DNA of 33,687 bases from Pseudomonadota bacterium (GCA_027624715.1 JAQBTV010000013.1:1-33687), one strand, 5' to 3'; counted from the stretch's first letter, positions 15,495 through 27,376 are shown. Made by a program: numbers and translations. The notes: generated from the letters alone by a model not told the origin.

Positions 15495-18400
15495 CTATGC
15501 TGCCTCCCTTTCATTTTTATTGCCCTGAGCACGCTCAGTTAAAGCGCGGTGGTACTCGTGAGGAAACACCTTTATGAATTTACCTCTTGCCACAGACCAA
15601 TCAGCCAAGATTTCCTTAGCACGTGGACTATTGGTGCGTCTTGCATGCTCCGAGACAAGTTGCTTTAATAAATCTTCATCGCGCATATTTTGGTGTAACG
15701 TTTCATCCGACTGCTCACTCGCCAAAGAAATTTTTTCCAGCGTAACCATCGCATGATTACACCTTCTATCAAAGCTACCTTTAGGATCGTAAACATAGGC
15801 GATTCCTCCGCTCATTCCCGCAGCAAAGTTTCGCCCGGTGTCACCAAGTACCACAACGGTACCGCCCGTCATATACTCACAACAATGGTCGCCAACCCCT
15901 TCTATAACAACCGCTGCACCACTATTTCTTACAGCAAACCGCTCTCCCGCGACACCTGAAAAATAAGCTTCTCCCTCTACGGCACCATAAAGCACGGTAT
16001 TACCAACGATAATATTTTGATGCGGAACACCAGCAAATTTGTCAGAAGGGTGTATCACAATACGCCCTCCCGAAAGACCTTTACCCACATAATCGTTCGC
16101 ATCACCTTTAAGATTGAACGTTATGCCACGAGCCAAAAAGACCCCAAAACTTTGACCCGCTGTGCCCTCAAAATTTACAATCACAGTTTCATCTGGCAAT
16201 CCAGCATGTCCATATCGACTCGCCACTTGATTGGACAGCATGCCCCCCACACTCCGATTCGCATTAATCACCTTACTTGTAATTTGAACAGGAACTTGAT
16301 TCTCTAGGGCACTCTTTGCCTTATCAATCAGAACATTGTCCAATGCTTTTTCTAGGCCATGGTCTTGGCTCTCGCAATGACGCCTAGCCACCTCATCAGG
16401 CATAGCGGGTCGATAAAAAATCTTGGAGAAATCTAACCCTTTTGCTTTCCAATGTTCAACCCCCTTTTTGGTATCAAGCAAATCGGATCGACCGATTATT
16501 TCATTGAGGCTACGCACACCCATCTCTGCCATGATCTCTCTCATTTCCTGTGCTACAAAATGGAAAAAATTGATCACGTGTTCAGGTTTACCTGAGAATT
16601 TCTTCCTCAAGACGGGGTCCTGAGTTGCGATACCCACCGGGCACGTATTCAGATGGCATTTACGCATCATGATACAGCCCTCCACAACTAATGGCGCTGT
16701 CGCAAATCCAAACTCATCTGCTCCGAGTAAAGCTCCAACGATGACATCTCTACCGGTCTTCATTTGGCCATCTACTTGCACAACAATGCGACCTCGAAGC
16801 TGATTAAGCACTAGAGTTTGCTGAGTTTCAGACAAACCCAACTCCCACGGGGAACCTGCATGCTTAATCGACGACATCGGAGATGCTCCGGTACCGCCAT
16901 CGTGTCCAGCAATGACAACGTGGTCCGATTTCGCCTTAGAAACGCCAGCGGCTACTGTTCCAACCCCGACCTCAGAGACGAGTTTGACACTGATCGACGC
17001 TTTGGGATTTACGTTTTTAAGGTCATGGATTAACTGCGCCAAATCCTCAATCGAGTAAATATCGTGATGGGGCGGCGGTGAAATAAGTCCGACTCCTGGA
17101 ACTGAGAATCTGAGCTTTGCTATATATTCTGACACCTTATGCCCAGGTAACTGCCCCCCCTCACCGGGCTTTGCCCCTTGAGCAACCTTAATCTGAATTT
17201 GATCGGCATTTGCAAGATATTCCGCCGTTACACCGAATCGCGCTGACGCAACTTGCTTTATTTTTGAGCTGAGCGAATCTCCCTCTTCAAGATCGACATC
17301 AGTCACCACAACAGAGCCCAAAATATTTTTCATGCTTGTCTTCGATTTAACTGTTCCGAATCGCCCGGGATCCTCTCCCCCTTCACCCGTGTTTGACTTG
17401 CCCCCAATGCGATTCATCGCTATCGCAAGGGTAGTGTGGGCTTCAGTCGAAATGGAGCCCAGCGACATCGCCCCCGTAGCAAAACGCTTAACAAGCTCGG
17501 TCCAGGGTTCTACCTCATCTATTGAAATAGGATCCGACAAAGGCTTTATCTCAAAGAGTCCACGCAAAGTCATATGTCGCTGACTTTGCTCGTTAATCAT
17601 CTGCGCATAATCTCTATAAGTGGAATATTCATTAGTTCTTGTCGCACGCTGTAATGTCGCAATAGAATCTGGTGTCCACATATGCGCTTCGCCACGCACT
17701 CGGAAGGCATACTCGCCGCCCGCATCAAGCGCAGATATTAAAGTCGGATCTTTTTTACTGAATGCCCGAACGTGCTCCCTAATAGCTTCCTCAGCAACCT
17801 CTTGCAAACCAATGCCTTCAACATTACTCGACGTTCCTGTAAAAAACTGCTCAACAAAATGAGTGCTTAAGCCAATGGCCTCAAAAATTTGCGCGCCGCA
17901 GTAAGAATGGTAGGTCGAGATACCCATTTTTGACATAACCTTATGTAAGCCCTTGCCAATCGCCTTAATAAAGTTTTTTTGATTCGTGAAAGACTCCTGA
18001 TTAAGATCACCCGATATAGTCGCAAGTGTTTCCATCGTCAACCACGGGTGGATCGCTTCCGCGCCGTAGCCGGCGAGCAGGGCAAAATGGTGCACCTCAC
18101 GGGCCGAACCCGTGCTAACAACAAGACCGGTCTTCGTTCTCAAACCGCTTCGCACCAAATGATTGTGGACACCACTCGTTGCCAACAAAGCTGGGATCGC
18201 CACTCTTGCCGAGCCCACAGCACTATCATTCAAAATCAATATCGTCTTACCCTTGTGAACTGCGCGTTCCGCTTGCTCGCAAATCGCATTTAATGCGCGT
18301 CCCATACCATCTGGGCCATCGTCCCGAGCAAACGTCGTATCAATAATCTCGCTATCGAATGCCCCATCGGTGAGCTGCCTAATGTTAAGGAGCGCCTCGT

Positions 18401-20132
18401 AATCCTCAAAGCCTAAGATCGGTTGCGAGACCTCAAGGCGTTTTGTACCTTTCGAATAATCGACTCCCAATAAATTTGGCTTAGGGCCAATATAGGAAAT
18501 TAACGACATCACCAACTCTTCGCGAATCGGATCGACCGGCGGGTTTGTAACTTGCGCAAACAACTGCTTGAAATAGCTGTAGAGGGATTTATTTTTGTCA
18601 GATAGAACGGCAAGCGGAGAGTCATTCCCCATTGAAGCTGTTCCTTCCTGACCTGACTCTGCCATTGGCATCAGAACAAACTTAATATCTTCTTGGGTAA
18701 AACCAAAAGACTGCTGAAGATCTAACAGTCCCTGAGCATCTCTGGACACCTTTTGTACTTTAGCAGCATGCAGGTCTGAGAGACGCACTACCGAATCACG
18801 CAAAAGCGCCCCATAGTCTCGCTTCGCGATCAAAGTTTCTTTAATTTCCTCGTCGTCAACAATTCGACCTTGATCTGTATCGATCAATAACATCTTTCCA
18901 GGCTCTAAGCGCCACTTGTGAGCGATGTTTTCTTCGTCAATCGGCAACACCCCAACCTCAGACGCCAAGATAACTAAGTTATCTTTAGTGACTACATAAC
19001 GTGCGGGTCTAAAGCCATTGCGGTCCAACGTGGCCCCTATCTGAACGCCATCTGTAAAAGCTACCGCCGCAGGACCATCCCAAGGCTCCATGACAGGCGC
19101 ATAGTACTCAAAAAAATCTTTGCGTCCCCGACTCATAAGCGCGTTGCCAGACCACGCTTCCGGGATCAATAACATCATGGCCTGTGCAGTGGTATACCCA
19201 CCCATAACGAGTAACTCCAGCGCATTATCAAAACTAGCCGAATCAGACTGCCCTTCATCAATCAAAGGCCACAATTTGGCAAGATCCTCTCCCATGACTG
19301 GCGAGGTTAAGGCTTGCTGTCGCGCTTTCATCCAATTGACATTTCCACGCAACGTATTGAACTCACCATTGTGTCCAATCATCCTGAACGGATGCGCAAG
19401 CTCCCAGCTTGGGAACGTGTTCGTGGAGAAACGTTGATGTACTAGAGCTAAAGCGGATGTGAATGTCGGGTTTAAAAGATCTAAATAAAAATCGCCCACT
19501 TGGCTCGCAAGCAACATCCCTTTGTAAACGATTGTTCGAGCAGACATTGATGGGAAATAGAAACCACCCGCCCCGACTTCAAACGACGTTGAAACCCCAT
19601 GTTCAACTTGCTTACGAATCACATAAAGCTTGCGCTCAAAGTCCTGAACACTGCTGCATTTACCGCTGCGGCCAACAAAAATTTGACGAACGACTGGCTC
19701 CACATCTCGCGCAGTTTGACTGATTCCCGAATTATCAACGGGAACATCTCGCCACCCAAGAACATCCTGACCCTCAACCTGCATGAACTCTTCTAGGAGG
19801 CGCTGTATCTTTGATCGAAGTGCCGTATCCTGAGGCAAAAACACCATACCCACGCCGTAGGCCCCGAGGGGGGGCAATTCGAATCCCAAATCTACACAGC
19901 TACGAAAAAAGTCATCTGGAATTTGCACCAAGATACCCGCCCCATCACCTAACAACGGATCAAAACCGGTTGCACCACGATGGGTCAGGTTATCTAAAAC
20001 CTCCAACGCTTTTTGTACAATACTGTGACTTCTAACGCCTTTGATGTGGACTACAAAGCCAACCCCACACGCATCATGCTCGTTGGCCGGGTGATAAAGC
20101 CCTTGAGCAACAGGTTTTACAAACTTAGACAC
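15495..20132 (-). CDS. gltB: Glutamate synthase, large subunit
   Basis: Alpha subunit of glutamate synthase (1545 residues), making two glutamates from glutamine and 2-oxoglutarate in ammonia assimilation. The N-terminal glutaminase has its nucleophile at C22 ([12 protein letters not shown]) after a 21-residue propeptide that must be removed. The central domain is followed by the FMN-binding barrel with [16 protein letters not shown] and the 3Fe-4S ligands in [19 protein letters not shown]. The C-terminal GXGXG beta-helix is seen in [11 protein letters not shown] and [11 protein letters not shown]. The start is GTG at 20132, with AGAGG about 8 bases upstream and the conserved [12 protein letters not shown] shortly after. 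A perfect hairpin lies between dgt and this gene, so gltBD probably has its own promoter in 20133-20200. Confidence 0.97.
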   Translation of the reverse strand: MSKFVKPVAQGLYHPANEHDACGVGFVVHIKGVRSHSIVQKALEVLDNLTHRGATGFDPLLGDGAGILVQIPDDFFRSCVDLGFELPPLGAYGVGMVFLPQDTALRSKIQRLLEEFMQVEGQDVLGWRDVPVDNSGISQTARDVEPVVRQIFVGRSGKCSSVQDFERKLYVIRKQVEHGVSTSFEVGAGGFYFPSMSARTIVYKGMLLASQVGDFYLDLLNPTFTSALALVHQRFSTNTFPSWELAHPFRMIGHNGEFNTLRGNVNWMKARQQALTSPVMGEDLAKLWPLIDEGQSDSASFDNALELLVMGGYTTAQAMMLLIPEAWSGNALMSRGRKDFFEYYAPVMEPWDGPAAVAFTDGVQIGATLDRNGFRPARYVVTKDNLVILASEVGVLPIDEENIAHKWRLEPGKMLLIDTDQGRIVDDEEIKETLIAKRDYGALLRDSVVRLSDLHAAKVQKVSRDAQGLLDLQQSFGFTQEDIKFVLMPMAESGQEGTASMGNDSPLAVLSDKNKSLYSYFKQLFAQVTNPPVDPIREELVMSLISYIGPKPNLLGVDYSKGTKRLEVSQPILGFEDYEALLNIRQLTDGAFDSEIIDTTFARDDGPDGMGRALNAICEQAERAVHKGKTILILNDSAVGSARVAIPALLATSGVHNHLVRSGLRTKTGLVVSTGSAREVHHFALLAGYGAEAIHPWLTMETLATISGDLNQESFTNQKNFIKAIGKGLHKVMSKMGISTYHSYCGAQIFEAIGLSTHFVEQFFTGTSSNVEGIGLQEVAEEAIREHVRAFSKKDPTLISALDAGGEYAFRVRGEAHMWTPDSIATLQRATRTNEYSTYRDYAQMINEQSQRHMTLRGLFEIKPLSDPISIDEVEPWTELVKRFATGAMSLGSISTEAHTTLAIAMNRIGGKSNTGEGGEDPGRFGTVKSKTSMKNILGSVVVTDVDLEEGDSLSSKIKQVASARFGVTAEYLANADQIQIKVAQGAKPGEGGQLPGHKVSEYIAKLRFSVPGVGLISPPPHHDIYSIEDLAQLIHDLKNVNPKASISVKLVSEVGVGTVAAGVSKAKSDHVVIAGHDGGTGASPMSSIKHAGSPWELGLSETQQTLVLNQLRGRIVVQVDGQMKTGRDVIVGALLGADEFGFATAPLVVEGCIMMRKCHLNTCPVGIATQDPVLRKKFSGKPEHVINFFHFVAQEMREIMAEMGVRSLNEIIGRSDLLDTKKGVEHWKAKGLDFSKIFYRPAMPDEVARRHCESQDHGLEKALDNVLIDKAKSALENQVPVQITSKVINANRSVGGMLSNQVASRYGHAGLPDETVIVNFEGTAGQSFGVFLARGITFNLKGDANDYVGKGLSGGRIVIHPSDKFAGVPHQNIIVGNTVLYGAVEGEAYFSGVAGERFAVRNSGAAVVIEGVGDHCCEYMTGGTVVVLGDTGRNFAAGMSGGIAYVYDPKGSFDRRCNHAMVTLEKISLASEQSDETLHQNMRDEDLLKQLVSEHARRTNSPRAKEILADWSVARGKFIKVFPHEYHRALTERAQGNKNEREAA

Positions 20133-20202
20133 AATCTTGCCTCTCTGAATCTTTGTTATTCCATTAAAACTTTGAGCGTTTCAAAAAATATCCCCAAAGA
20201 CA

Positions 20203-20229
20203 CCAAATCCGGCTTAGCACCGGATTTGG
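20203..20229 (-). terminator. Hairpin between dgt and gltB, possible terminator
   Basis: CCAAATCCGG (20203-20212) pairs perfectly with CCGGATTTGG (20220-20229) around a 7-base loop. It lies about 60 bases after the dgt stop in the minus direction and about 70 bases before the gltB start. A run of T appears only some 15 bases further on, so it is not a textbook Rho-independent terminator. It could separate the aroK-aroB-dgt and gltBD units or be a leader element of gltB. Confidence 0.4.
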
Positions 20230-20288
20230 ATAAAACAGCCAATGGTACCGTGATACGAGGTATTTGATCAATATAAGGTAATTTTAGA

Positions 20289-21416
20289 TTAGAAGGGATC
20301 CACGTGGAACAACTGTCGATATTCCTTCATCGCATATCGATCCGTCATACCAGCAATGTAGTCAGCAATAGCTCTCGGAGCATCGGTTTTGGCCCGAATT
20401 TGATAGCTGGGTGGCAGAAGCCCTACATCCTCGTTAAAAGCCTTAAATAAACCCTGAACCACCCGCTTAGCTTTATCAGCCATTCGTTGAACTTTGTAGT
20501 GACGATACATATGCTGATGCAAATACTGCTGCACCTCTCGATGCTTGAGCTCCATTCCCTCACTGAAGCAAATCAGAGCAGGTAACGAACGAACCCCTTC
20601 CAAAGAAGGCGGATTAGCTTCTTGAATTAGACGCGCGCTCTCTTGCGTGAGATCAATAACAAAACTGTTCACCGTGCGTCGAATAGCCTCGCTCGCCTTG
20701 CGCTCAACATCGATACTCGAGTACTCCCGCGCAACAGCATGCAAATGTTCCCCAAAAACCGGAAGCCCACTCATATGCTGGAGGTCAAGCAAACCGGATC
20801 GTAACCCATCGTCAATGTCGTGATTGTTGTAAGCAAGGCCATCCGCCATATTTGCCAACTGAGCCTCCAATGAGGGGCGACGCTTCTCCATAAACCGCAT
20901 TCCAATCTCTCCAAGATCTTTGGCATTTTTTAATGAACAATGCTTCAAAATCCCTTCTCTCGTCTCAAAACACAGATTTAAACCATCAAACTGAGCGTAC
21001 CTGTGTTCTAAGCGATCCACGACCCTTAAAGACTGAAGATTATGCTCAAACCCACCATATGCACTCATACTTTCATTTAGTGCGTCCTGACCGCTGTGGC
21101 CGAATGGCGTATGGCCCAAATCATGAGCTAACGCAATTGCCTCGACGAGGTCAACATTTAATCTCAGATTATTTGCAATGGATCGTGCGATCTGGGCGAC
21201 CTCTAAACTATGTGTCAGTCGGGTTCTAAAATGATCTCCCTCATGATTCACAAACACCTGGGTCTTGTACTCAAGCCTGCGAAAGGCCGTGGAATGAATA
21301 ATTCGATCTCGGTCTCGTTGAAATTCAGTGCGGCCGAAGGCTTTCTCTTCATCAAATTGGCGGCCCGAAGTGACATCCATGGGTACCGCATAGCTGGCAA
21401 ATACTTCAGCCGACAT
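20289..21416 (-). CDS. dgt: Deoxyguanosinetriphosphate triphosphohydrolase-like protein
   Basis: HD-domain dNTP triphosphohydrolase (375 residues) of the shorter dGTPase-like type, releasing tripolyphosphate from dNTPs and thereby controlling nucleotide pools. The start shows the conserved FGRTEFQRDRDRIIHSTAFR and LEYKTQVF. The metal-binding HD residues are in HFRTRLTHSLEVAQIARSIA and LAHDLGHTPFGHSGQ, with a further Asp in YNNHDIDDGL. The ATG at 21416 comes two bases after the aroB stop, so it is coupled to aroB. aroK-aroB-dgt order is standard in Betaproteobacteria. Preference for dGTP over other dNTPs cannot be read from sequence. Confidence 0.94.
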   Translation of the reverse strand: MSAEVFASYAVPMDVTSGRQFDEEKAFGRTEFQRDRDRIIHSTAFRRLEYKTQVFVNHEGDHFRTRLTHSLEVAQIARSIANNLRLNVDLVEAIALAHDLGHTPFGHSGQDALNESMSAYGGFEHNLQSLRVVDRLEHRYAQFDGLNLCFETREGILKHCSLKNAKDLGEIGMRFMEKRRPSLEAQLANMADGLAYNNHDIDDGLRSGLLDLQHMSGLPVFGEHLHAVAREYSSIDVERKASEAIRRTVNSFVIDLTQESARLIQEANPPSLEGVRSLPALICFSEGMELKHREVQQYLHQHMYRHYKVQRMADKAKRVVQGLFKAFNEDVGLLPPSYQIRAKTDAPRAIADYIAGMTDRYAMKEYRQLFHVDPF

Positions 21417-21418
21417 GC

Positions 21419-22510
21419 TTAGCGCCCCACCCCATCGAGCACTTCAACAAGCAGCTCCTTGGGGAAGTCTCCAGTAACGTAAGCCTCGCCCAAACTTTTC
21501 AATAAAATCAAACGTAATTTGCCGTCGAACACCTTCTTGTCATACCCCATCAATTCTAAGTAACGATCTCGACTTAGATCTGGCGCATCGATCGGCAGTC
21601 CAATGCCGCTTAACAACTGCCGTATACGATCCAAATCCGACTGCGCCAAAGATCCCATTAACACCGACAATCGCGACGCAAGTAACATACCGACTGCAAC
21701 AGCTTCCCCATGCAGCCATGTACCATAACCGAGGCCAGCCTCAATCGCATGACCAAAAGTATGGCCAAAATTCAATAATGCTCTTGATCCTGACTCGGTC
21801 TCGTCATCCTCAACAATCTTCGCCTTACTCGCACAACACCTCTCTACCGCATAACCCAACGTATCGAAGTCTCGCTTCATAAGTAGCGTCACATTTTCTT
21901 CGAGCCAAACAAAAAAGGCTTCATCCATAATCGCCCCATACTTAACCACTTCGGCTAAGCCCGCCTGGAATTCTCGCTCAGGCAAACTATTCAGCATCTC
22001 TAAATCAATTAAGACAGCTTGAGGCTGATAAAAAGAACCAATCAAGTTTTTTCCGGCTGGATGATTAATTGCGGTCTTACCACCTACGGAAGAATCAACC
22101 TGCGCCAATAATGTCGTGGGAATTTGCACCAAAGGCACTCCCCGATGATACGTCGCAGCGGCAAACCCAGCCACATCTCCCACAACACCACCGCCTAGAG
22201 CGACAATCGTGGTCGACCGATCGACCCGTTTCTCTATCAACTGATCATAGATCGAGGTAAGCGTCTCTTGCGTCTTAAATCTTTCTCCGTCTGGAATTAT
22301 AATCCGCTCAACTGCAGCACCCCCACTAGAAAAAAATTGGGCGACACGCTCAAAGTAAAGAGGCCCCACCACATCGTTCGTTATCACAACATAACGTCGA
22401 CTGCGAAATCCGCAAGCGTTCATCAAGTCTTTATTTCGAAAAGAATCTCGTCCAACAAAAATCGGGTACGCTCGGCTTCCGAGCCCTACATTGATCTGCC
22501 TATTTTTCAT
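21419..22510 (-). CDS. aroB: 3-Dehydroquinate synthase
   Basis: Second enzyme of the shikimate pathway, cyclising DAHP to 3-dehydroquinate with NAD and a divalent metal. The NAD-binding part has IIPDGERFKTQETL and VALGGGVVGDVAGFAAATYH. The substrate site shows QIPTTLLAQVDSSVGGKTAI and NLIGSFYQPQAV. Metal ligands fall in LAEVVKYGAI and NFGHTFGHAIE. I chose the ATG at 22510 (363 residues, MKNRQINVGLGSRAYPI), which matches the family N-terminus and has AAGG just upstream. A TTG at 22525 would add five residues. It follows aroK by 21 bases and is coupled to dgt. Confidence 0.96.
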   Translation of the reverse strand: MKNRQINVGLGSRAYPIFVGRDSFRNKDLMNACGFRSRRYVVITNDVVGPLYFERVAQFFSSGGAAVERIIIPDGERFKTQETLTSIYDQLIEKRVDRSTTIVALGGGVVGDVAGFAAATYHRGVPLVQIPTTLLAQVDSSVGGKTAINHPAGKNLIGSFYQPQAVLIDLEMLNSLPEREFQAGLAEVVKYGAIMDEAFFVWLEENVTLLMKRDFDTLGYAVERCCASKAKIVEDDETESGSRALLNFGHTFGHAIEAGLGYGTWLHGEAVAVGMLLASRLSVLMGSLAQSDLDRIRQLLSGIGLPIDAPDLSRDRYLELMGYDKKVFDGKLRLILLKSLGEAYVTGDFPKELLVEVLDGVGR

Positions 22511-22531
22511 AACCTTAATTACCAACCCAGC

Positions 22532-23104
22532 TCATTGCGCCCGAGCGTTGATGAGTTCGAGCTCCAGTCTATTTAAAAATGTCTGAAGGTTTGGATCACC
22601 AGTTTCAACCACCAAATCCGCTAAGGCAGTATAAATCGGATCTCTGACTTGGAAAAAATCTTTAAGTCTTTCCAAAGGATTCTCTGTATCCAAGAGCGGT
22701 CGATTTTTATCTGCTTGCGTTCTCTTCCATAAATCCTCAACCTGGGCCTTCAGGTAAACAACGAATCCAGTCGAGCCCAGTGACTTTCGATTATCGTCTG
22801 AAAGAATGGCACCACCACCCGTAGCCAATACGATATTATCCAAAGCCGTAAGGTCTGCTATCACGGCTTGCTCCCGCGCCCGAAAGCCCTCCTCACCCTC
22901 ATGATGAAAAATCCGGGCAATGGACACTCCTGTTCGTTCTTCTATCACCTGGTCCGAATCAAAAAAACTTTTTCGGGCACGCTTTGCAAGCAGCCGTCCT
23001 ACGGATGTTTTTCCAGCGCCCATCATGCCTACAAGGTAAATATTGCCTTTAAACGAACTCAATGGCACTTCTGTTGGCTGGGCATGATCATTAATTTTTC
23101 CCAT
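22532..23104 (-). CDS. aroK: Shikimate kinase
   Basis: Phosphorylates shikimate with ATP; 190 residues. The P-loop is LVGMMGAGKTSVGRLLA (about residues 24-40). The shikimate-binding aspartate is in FFDSDQVIEERTG, the GGG loop in LATGGGAILS, and the lid has KNRPLLD. A roughly 20-residue polar N-terminal extension precedes the kinase core. No in-frame start lies closer to the core than residue 27, so the ATG at 23104 is used, although no good ribosome-binding site is seen. It is the first gene of aroK-aroB-dgt and is divergent from mrcA across 149 bases. In many relatives pilMNOPQ occupies this gap; it is absent here. Confidence 0.96.
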   Translation of the reverse strand: MGKINDHAQPTEVPLSSFKGNIYLVGMMGAGKTSVGRLLAKRARKSFFDSDQVIEERTGVSIARIFHHEGEEGFRAREQAVIADLTALDNIVLATGGGAILSDDNRKSLGSTGFVVYLKAQVEDLWKRTQADKNRPLLDTENPLERLKDFFQVRDPIYTALADLVVETGDPNLQTFLNRLELELINARAQ

Positions 23105-23190
23105 TGTTAAATTCTAACCGCTAAGTCATACACTGTACTAACTCTTGTAGGTTTTTTTGCTGACCGCATTAAATAAATAACGCTATATAG

Positions 23191-23220
23191 TTCTATCTCA
23201 GAACCCCCGCATACTATAAT
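23191..23220 (+). promoter_or_regulatory. Candidate mrcA promoter
   Basis: A perfect -10 box TATAAT (23215-23220) lies 33 bases before the mrcA ATG. The -35 region is weak (TTCTAT at 23191-23196, 18-bp spacer). The predicted start is near 23227, giving a leader of about 27 bases. It lies in the 149-base gap shared with the divergent aroK gene. Confidence 0.42.
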
Positions 23221-23253
23221 CAGCAGTAACTAGACCAAACCAAACGAACTTTA

Positions 23254-25506
23254 ATGCGCTTCAGTACCGTACTCTCTAAACTTTTACTAGTTTGCCTCGG
23301 CCTTGGGGTTGTAGGCATTCTTGTTACGACCTTTGCTTTCGTCACCACCTACCCTCAGTTACCTCCTGTAAATAAGCTGACCGATTACCAACCCAAACTA
23401 CCGCTACGAATTTATAGTCGAGAGGGAATCTTGATCGGCGAATTCGGAGAAGAGCTTCGCGAGTTTATTGGTATCGACTCAGTCCCTCAGTCCCTAAAAG
23501 ACGCCATCATTGCATCGGAAGATGAACACTTTTGGGAGCATCATGGCATTGACTTCTTGGGAATTGGCAGAGCTGCGTTAGCGAATCTCTCGGCAGGCGG
23601 CGCGCGACAAGGTGCTAGCACGATCACCATGCAGGTAGCACGCAATTTCTTTCTTTCGTCAGAGAAAACATTCGCTCGAAAATTCAACGAGGCCCTGTTA
23701 GCTATAAAAATTGAGCGCAATCTTACAAAGAACCAAATCCTTGAACTCTATATCAACCAAATTTACCTAGGACGACGGGCCTTCGGATTTGCCGCTGCTT
23801 CTAAAGTTTACTTCGGGAAACCCCTGTCACAAGCTTCATTGGCAGAAATATCTATGCTAGCAGGGCTGCCTAAAGCACCCTCAAAATATAACCCCTTGGT
23901 AAACCTCAAACGCGCCAAACAAAGACAAGCATATGTACTCAAGCGCATGTCTAGCTTAGGTTTCGTTTCAGATCGAGAGCTTGAAGAAGCGAAAGTTGCA
24001 AGACTTGAGCTCTCTTCTGTACGTGTAAACCCCAGCAGACACTCTGAATTTTTCGTTGAAATGGTTCGACAGGCATTAACTGAACAATACGGCAAAGAAG
24101 CCTACACGCGGGGATTAAACGTACACACCACACTTTCAGTCGAACATCAAGAAGCCGGCTTTCGAGCATTGAAAAATGGATTAGAGGCGCACGACCAAAG
24201 AGAAGGGTATCGTGGGCCAATAGCAACAATTGATATCCGAGCAAGAGTAAATGATGACACGCTTGAAGAGGTCCTAGATGACCTCGAAAGGTTTGAAGAC
24301 CTAAATCCTGCAGTTGTCGTTGATATCACGTCATCTACGATTAAAGCGTATACGAAAGATGTTGGTTTCGTCACCTTAAGTGATAAAGGAACACAATTCG
24401 GCTCATTGGACCTCTTAGTCGGATCTGAGTCAGTTTCGCCATTAAAAAAGGGTGATCTGATTTATATACGTAAAAATAATAATGGGTTCTGGCTTCTGAG
24501 CCAACTACCCCTTGCCGAAGGTGCGGTTGTTTCAATTGATTCCGACACTGGGGCGATTTATGCTCTAGTAGGTGGATACAACTTCTATCGAAATGAGTTT
24601 AATCATGTAACACAAGCCAGGAGACAGCCAGGGTCTAGCTTTAAGCCTTTTATTTATTCCGCGGCCTTAGAACGAGGATTCACTCCAGGCACTATAATTG
24701 ACGATGCTCCCCTTCAAATTGATGGTTGGGCCCCACAAAATGTCGATGAAGAATTCGCTGGCCCAATTAGCCTTCGTGACGCGTTAGCCAAATCTAAGAA
24801 CTTAGTAGCCATTCGTATACTGCAGGCCATAACGCCAAACTACGCTCGTAACTTTTTAAGTCGATTCGGATTCAACCCGAAACACCATCCGCCCAACTTG
24901 ACTATGGCATTAGGGGCCGGCTCAACCACCCCACTTGAAATGGCTCGAGGTTATGCCGTTTTTGCCAATGGTGGTTATTTAGTGGAACCTCACTTTATTA
25001 CGCGCATCGAGGACATCGAAGGCAATCTATTATTCAAACCAAAATCAAGACAAACAAAAACAACATCAGATCCAATGATCGATGCACGGAATGTCTTTAC
25101 GATGAATTCTCTTTTGCAGGGTGTTATTCAGAATGGGACAGGCATGCGCGCACAATACTTGGGGCGAAAAGATTTAGCAGGGAAAACTGGTACTACAAAT
25201 GACAACATCGATGCTTGGTTCGCGGGTTTTCAACGTCGTATCGTTGCCATTACTTGGGTCGGAAAGGACCAACCTGAATCACTTGGCTATAATGAGACTG
25301 GCTCAAAAGTTGCATTGCCGATCTGGATTGATTACATGAAAGTGGCGCTCAAAAGAATTCCACAAGAGGAGCCTCCTACTCCACCTGGAGGCATTCGATC
25401 GGTACTGATTAATCCGACTACAGGATTACCCACTGACAAAGATGGGGTGCTGGAATATTTTTACGATGAGAATGCTCCGAGTGAGGATTCGGTAATCTTC
25501 TTCTAG
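23254..25506 (+). CDS. mrcA: Penicillin-binding protein 1A (bifunctional transglycosylase/transpeptidase)
   Basis: Class A PBP of 750 residues, slightly shorter than many PBP1A proteins. It polymerises and cross-links peptidoglycan on the outer face of the inner membrane. One N-terminal membrane helix covers about residues 8-32. The GT51 domain has catalytic E89 in IIASEDEHFWEHHGIDFLGI, then QGASTITMQVARNF and ERNLTKNQILELYINQIYLG. An OB-like insertion spans about 315-420. The transpeptidase domain has SSFK (S461, K464), SKN (514-516) and KTGT (644-647). The C-terminus is acidic. It converges on hemB with 19 bases between stop codons. The divergent aroK gene is the usual neighbour, but without pil genes between. 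Confidence 0.97.
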   Translation: MRFSTVLSKLLLVCLGLGVVGILVTTFAFVTTYPQLPPVNKLTDYQPKLPLRIYSREGILIGEFGEELREFIGIDSVPQSLKDAIIASEDEHFWEHHGIDFLGIGRAALANLSAGGARQGASTITMQVARNFFLSSEKTFARKFNEALLAIKIERNLTKNQILELYINQIYLGRRAFGFAAASKVYFGKPLSQASLAEISMLAGLPKAPSKYNPLVNLKRAKQRQAYVLKRMSSLGFVSDRELEEAKVARLELSSVRVNPSRHSEFFVEMVRQALTEQYGKEAYTRGLNVHTTLSVEHQEAGFRALKNGLEAHDQREGYRGPIATIDIRARVNDDTLEEVLDDLERFEDLNPAVVVDITSSTIKAYTKDVGFVTLSDKGTQFGSLDLLVGSESVSPLKKGDLIYIRKNNNGFWLLSQLPLAEGAVVSIDSDTGAIYALVGGYNFYRNEFNHVTQARRQPGSSFKPFIYSAALERGFTPGTIIDDAPLQIDGWAPQNVDEEFAGPISLRDALAKSKNLVAIRILQAITPNYARNFLSRFGFNPKHHPPNLTMALGAGSTTPLEMARGYAVFANGGYLVEPHFITRIEDIEGNLLFKPKSRQTKTTSDPMIDARNVFTMNSLLQGVIQNGTGMRAQYLGRKDLAGKTGTTNDNIDAWFAGFQRRIVAITWVGKDQPESLGYNETGSKVALPIWIDYMKVALKRIPQEEPPTPPGGIRSVLINPTTGLPTDKDGVLEYFYDENAPSEDSVIFF

Positions 25507-25525
25507 AGCTTAATATCGAAACGAA

Positions 25526-26566
<1,041 letters not shown>

Positions 26567-26585
26567 TTAGAATCAGCGCACAAGC

Positions 26586-27179
26586 CTAACTTAACCACTG
26601 AATCAGTTTCGCTCTAGCTTCATCCAAACCGGCTTTACTCAGGCTTGAAAAAACTTGGACAGTAACTTGCGCATATTGACCGACAAGTATATCGGATACC
26701 TCTCGTAACTTTTTCTGGACCTCAGCCCGAATAAGCTTGTCAGATTTGGTCAGCAATACGTGAATCGGCTTGCCCGTCATAGAAAACCACTCGACCAGCT
26801 GCTCATCAAGCAATGTTGGCGCATGGCGAATGTCCATCACTGCAAACAACCCTCGAATCTGGTGCCTTTTCGAAAGATAAGTGGTGAGCTCCCGTGCCCA
26901 AGCATTCCTCATGTCCTCCGAGACTCTTGCATACCCATATCCCGGCAAATCAACAATAAATCGATCCTCGGTTACCTTAAAGAAATTCAGCAGTCGCGTT
27001 CGGCCCGGCAACTTACTCGTATGAGCCAGTTTTTTTTGATTCGTGATTACGTTAATCGCACTTGACTTACCAGCATTCGAGCGACCAGCAAAAACCACCT
27101 CGCCACAATCATCATCAGGAATTTGATGATATTTCTCGAAAGACTTCCAGTACTGAGCATTTTGAACAACTAAAGACAT
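26586..27179 (-). CDS. engB: Ribosome-biogenesis GTPase EngB (YsxC/YihA)
   Basis: Essential TRAFAC GTPase acting in assembly of the large ribosomal subunit; 197 residues. The P-loop is FAGRSNAGKSSAINVI, the switch I threonine lies in SKLPGRTRLLNFF, G3 is VDLPGYGYARV and G4 is LLTKSDKL. I prefer the ATG at 27179 (MSLVVQNAQYWKSF), which fits the family N-terminus. A GTG four codons upstream at 27191 is the alternative. A possible promoter precedes it. In the same direction hemB follows. Confidence 0.95.
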   Translation of the reverse strand: MSLVVQNAQYWKSFEKYHQIPDDDCGEVVFAGRSNAGKSSAINVITNQKKLAHTSKLPGRTRLLNFFKVTEDRFIVDLPGYGYARVSEDMRNAWARELTTYLSKRHQIRGLFAVMDIRHAPTLLDEQLVEWFSMTGKPIHVLLTKSDKLIRAEVQKKLREVSDILVGQYAQVTVQVFSSLSKAGLDEARAKLIQWLS

Positions 27180-27210
27180 AAACACCGTCACAGATAAAAT
27201 TTAGGCGCGC

Positions 27211-27240
27211 ATCATAGCTTAATGGCGATAGGATCACCAA
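27211..27240 (-). promoter_or_regulatory. Candidate engB promoter
   Basis: On the minus strand TATGAT (27216-27211) lies 18 bases from TTGGTG (27240-27235). The predicted start is close to 27204, about 25 bases before the engB ATG. This fits a new transcription unit after the hemL terminator. Confidence 0.35.
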
Positions 27241-27344
27241 AAAGAATAGCTCTAACTAGGTATTTGTTAGCACCAATGTGCCTTTTTTACCCTTTTCTTC
27301 GCTACTATTCGACAAGGCTGAGATGGCTTCACTCGATATGCTTC

Positions 27345-27367
27345 AAAAAAAGCAAGTTTAAACTCGC
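27345..27367 (-). terminator. Rho-independent terminator after hemL
   Basis: Read on the minus strand, GCGAGT-TTAA-ACTTGC (27367-27352) forms a 6-bp stem with one G-T pair and a 4-base loop. It is immediately followed by seven T (27351-27345). It begins 9 bases after the hemL stop and would end the thiD-thiE-hemL transcript. Confidence 0.8.
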
Positions 27368-27376
27368 CATTTGTCA

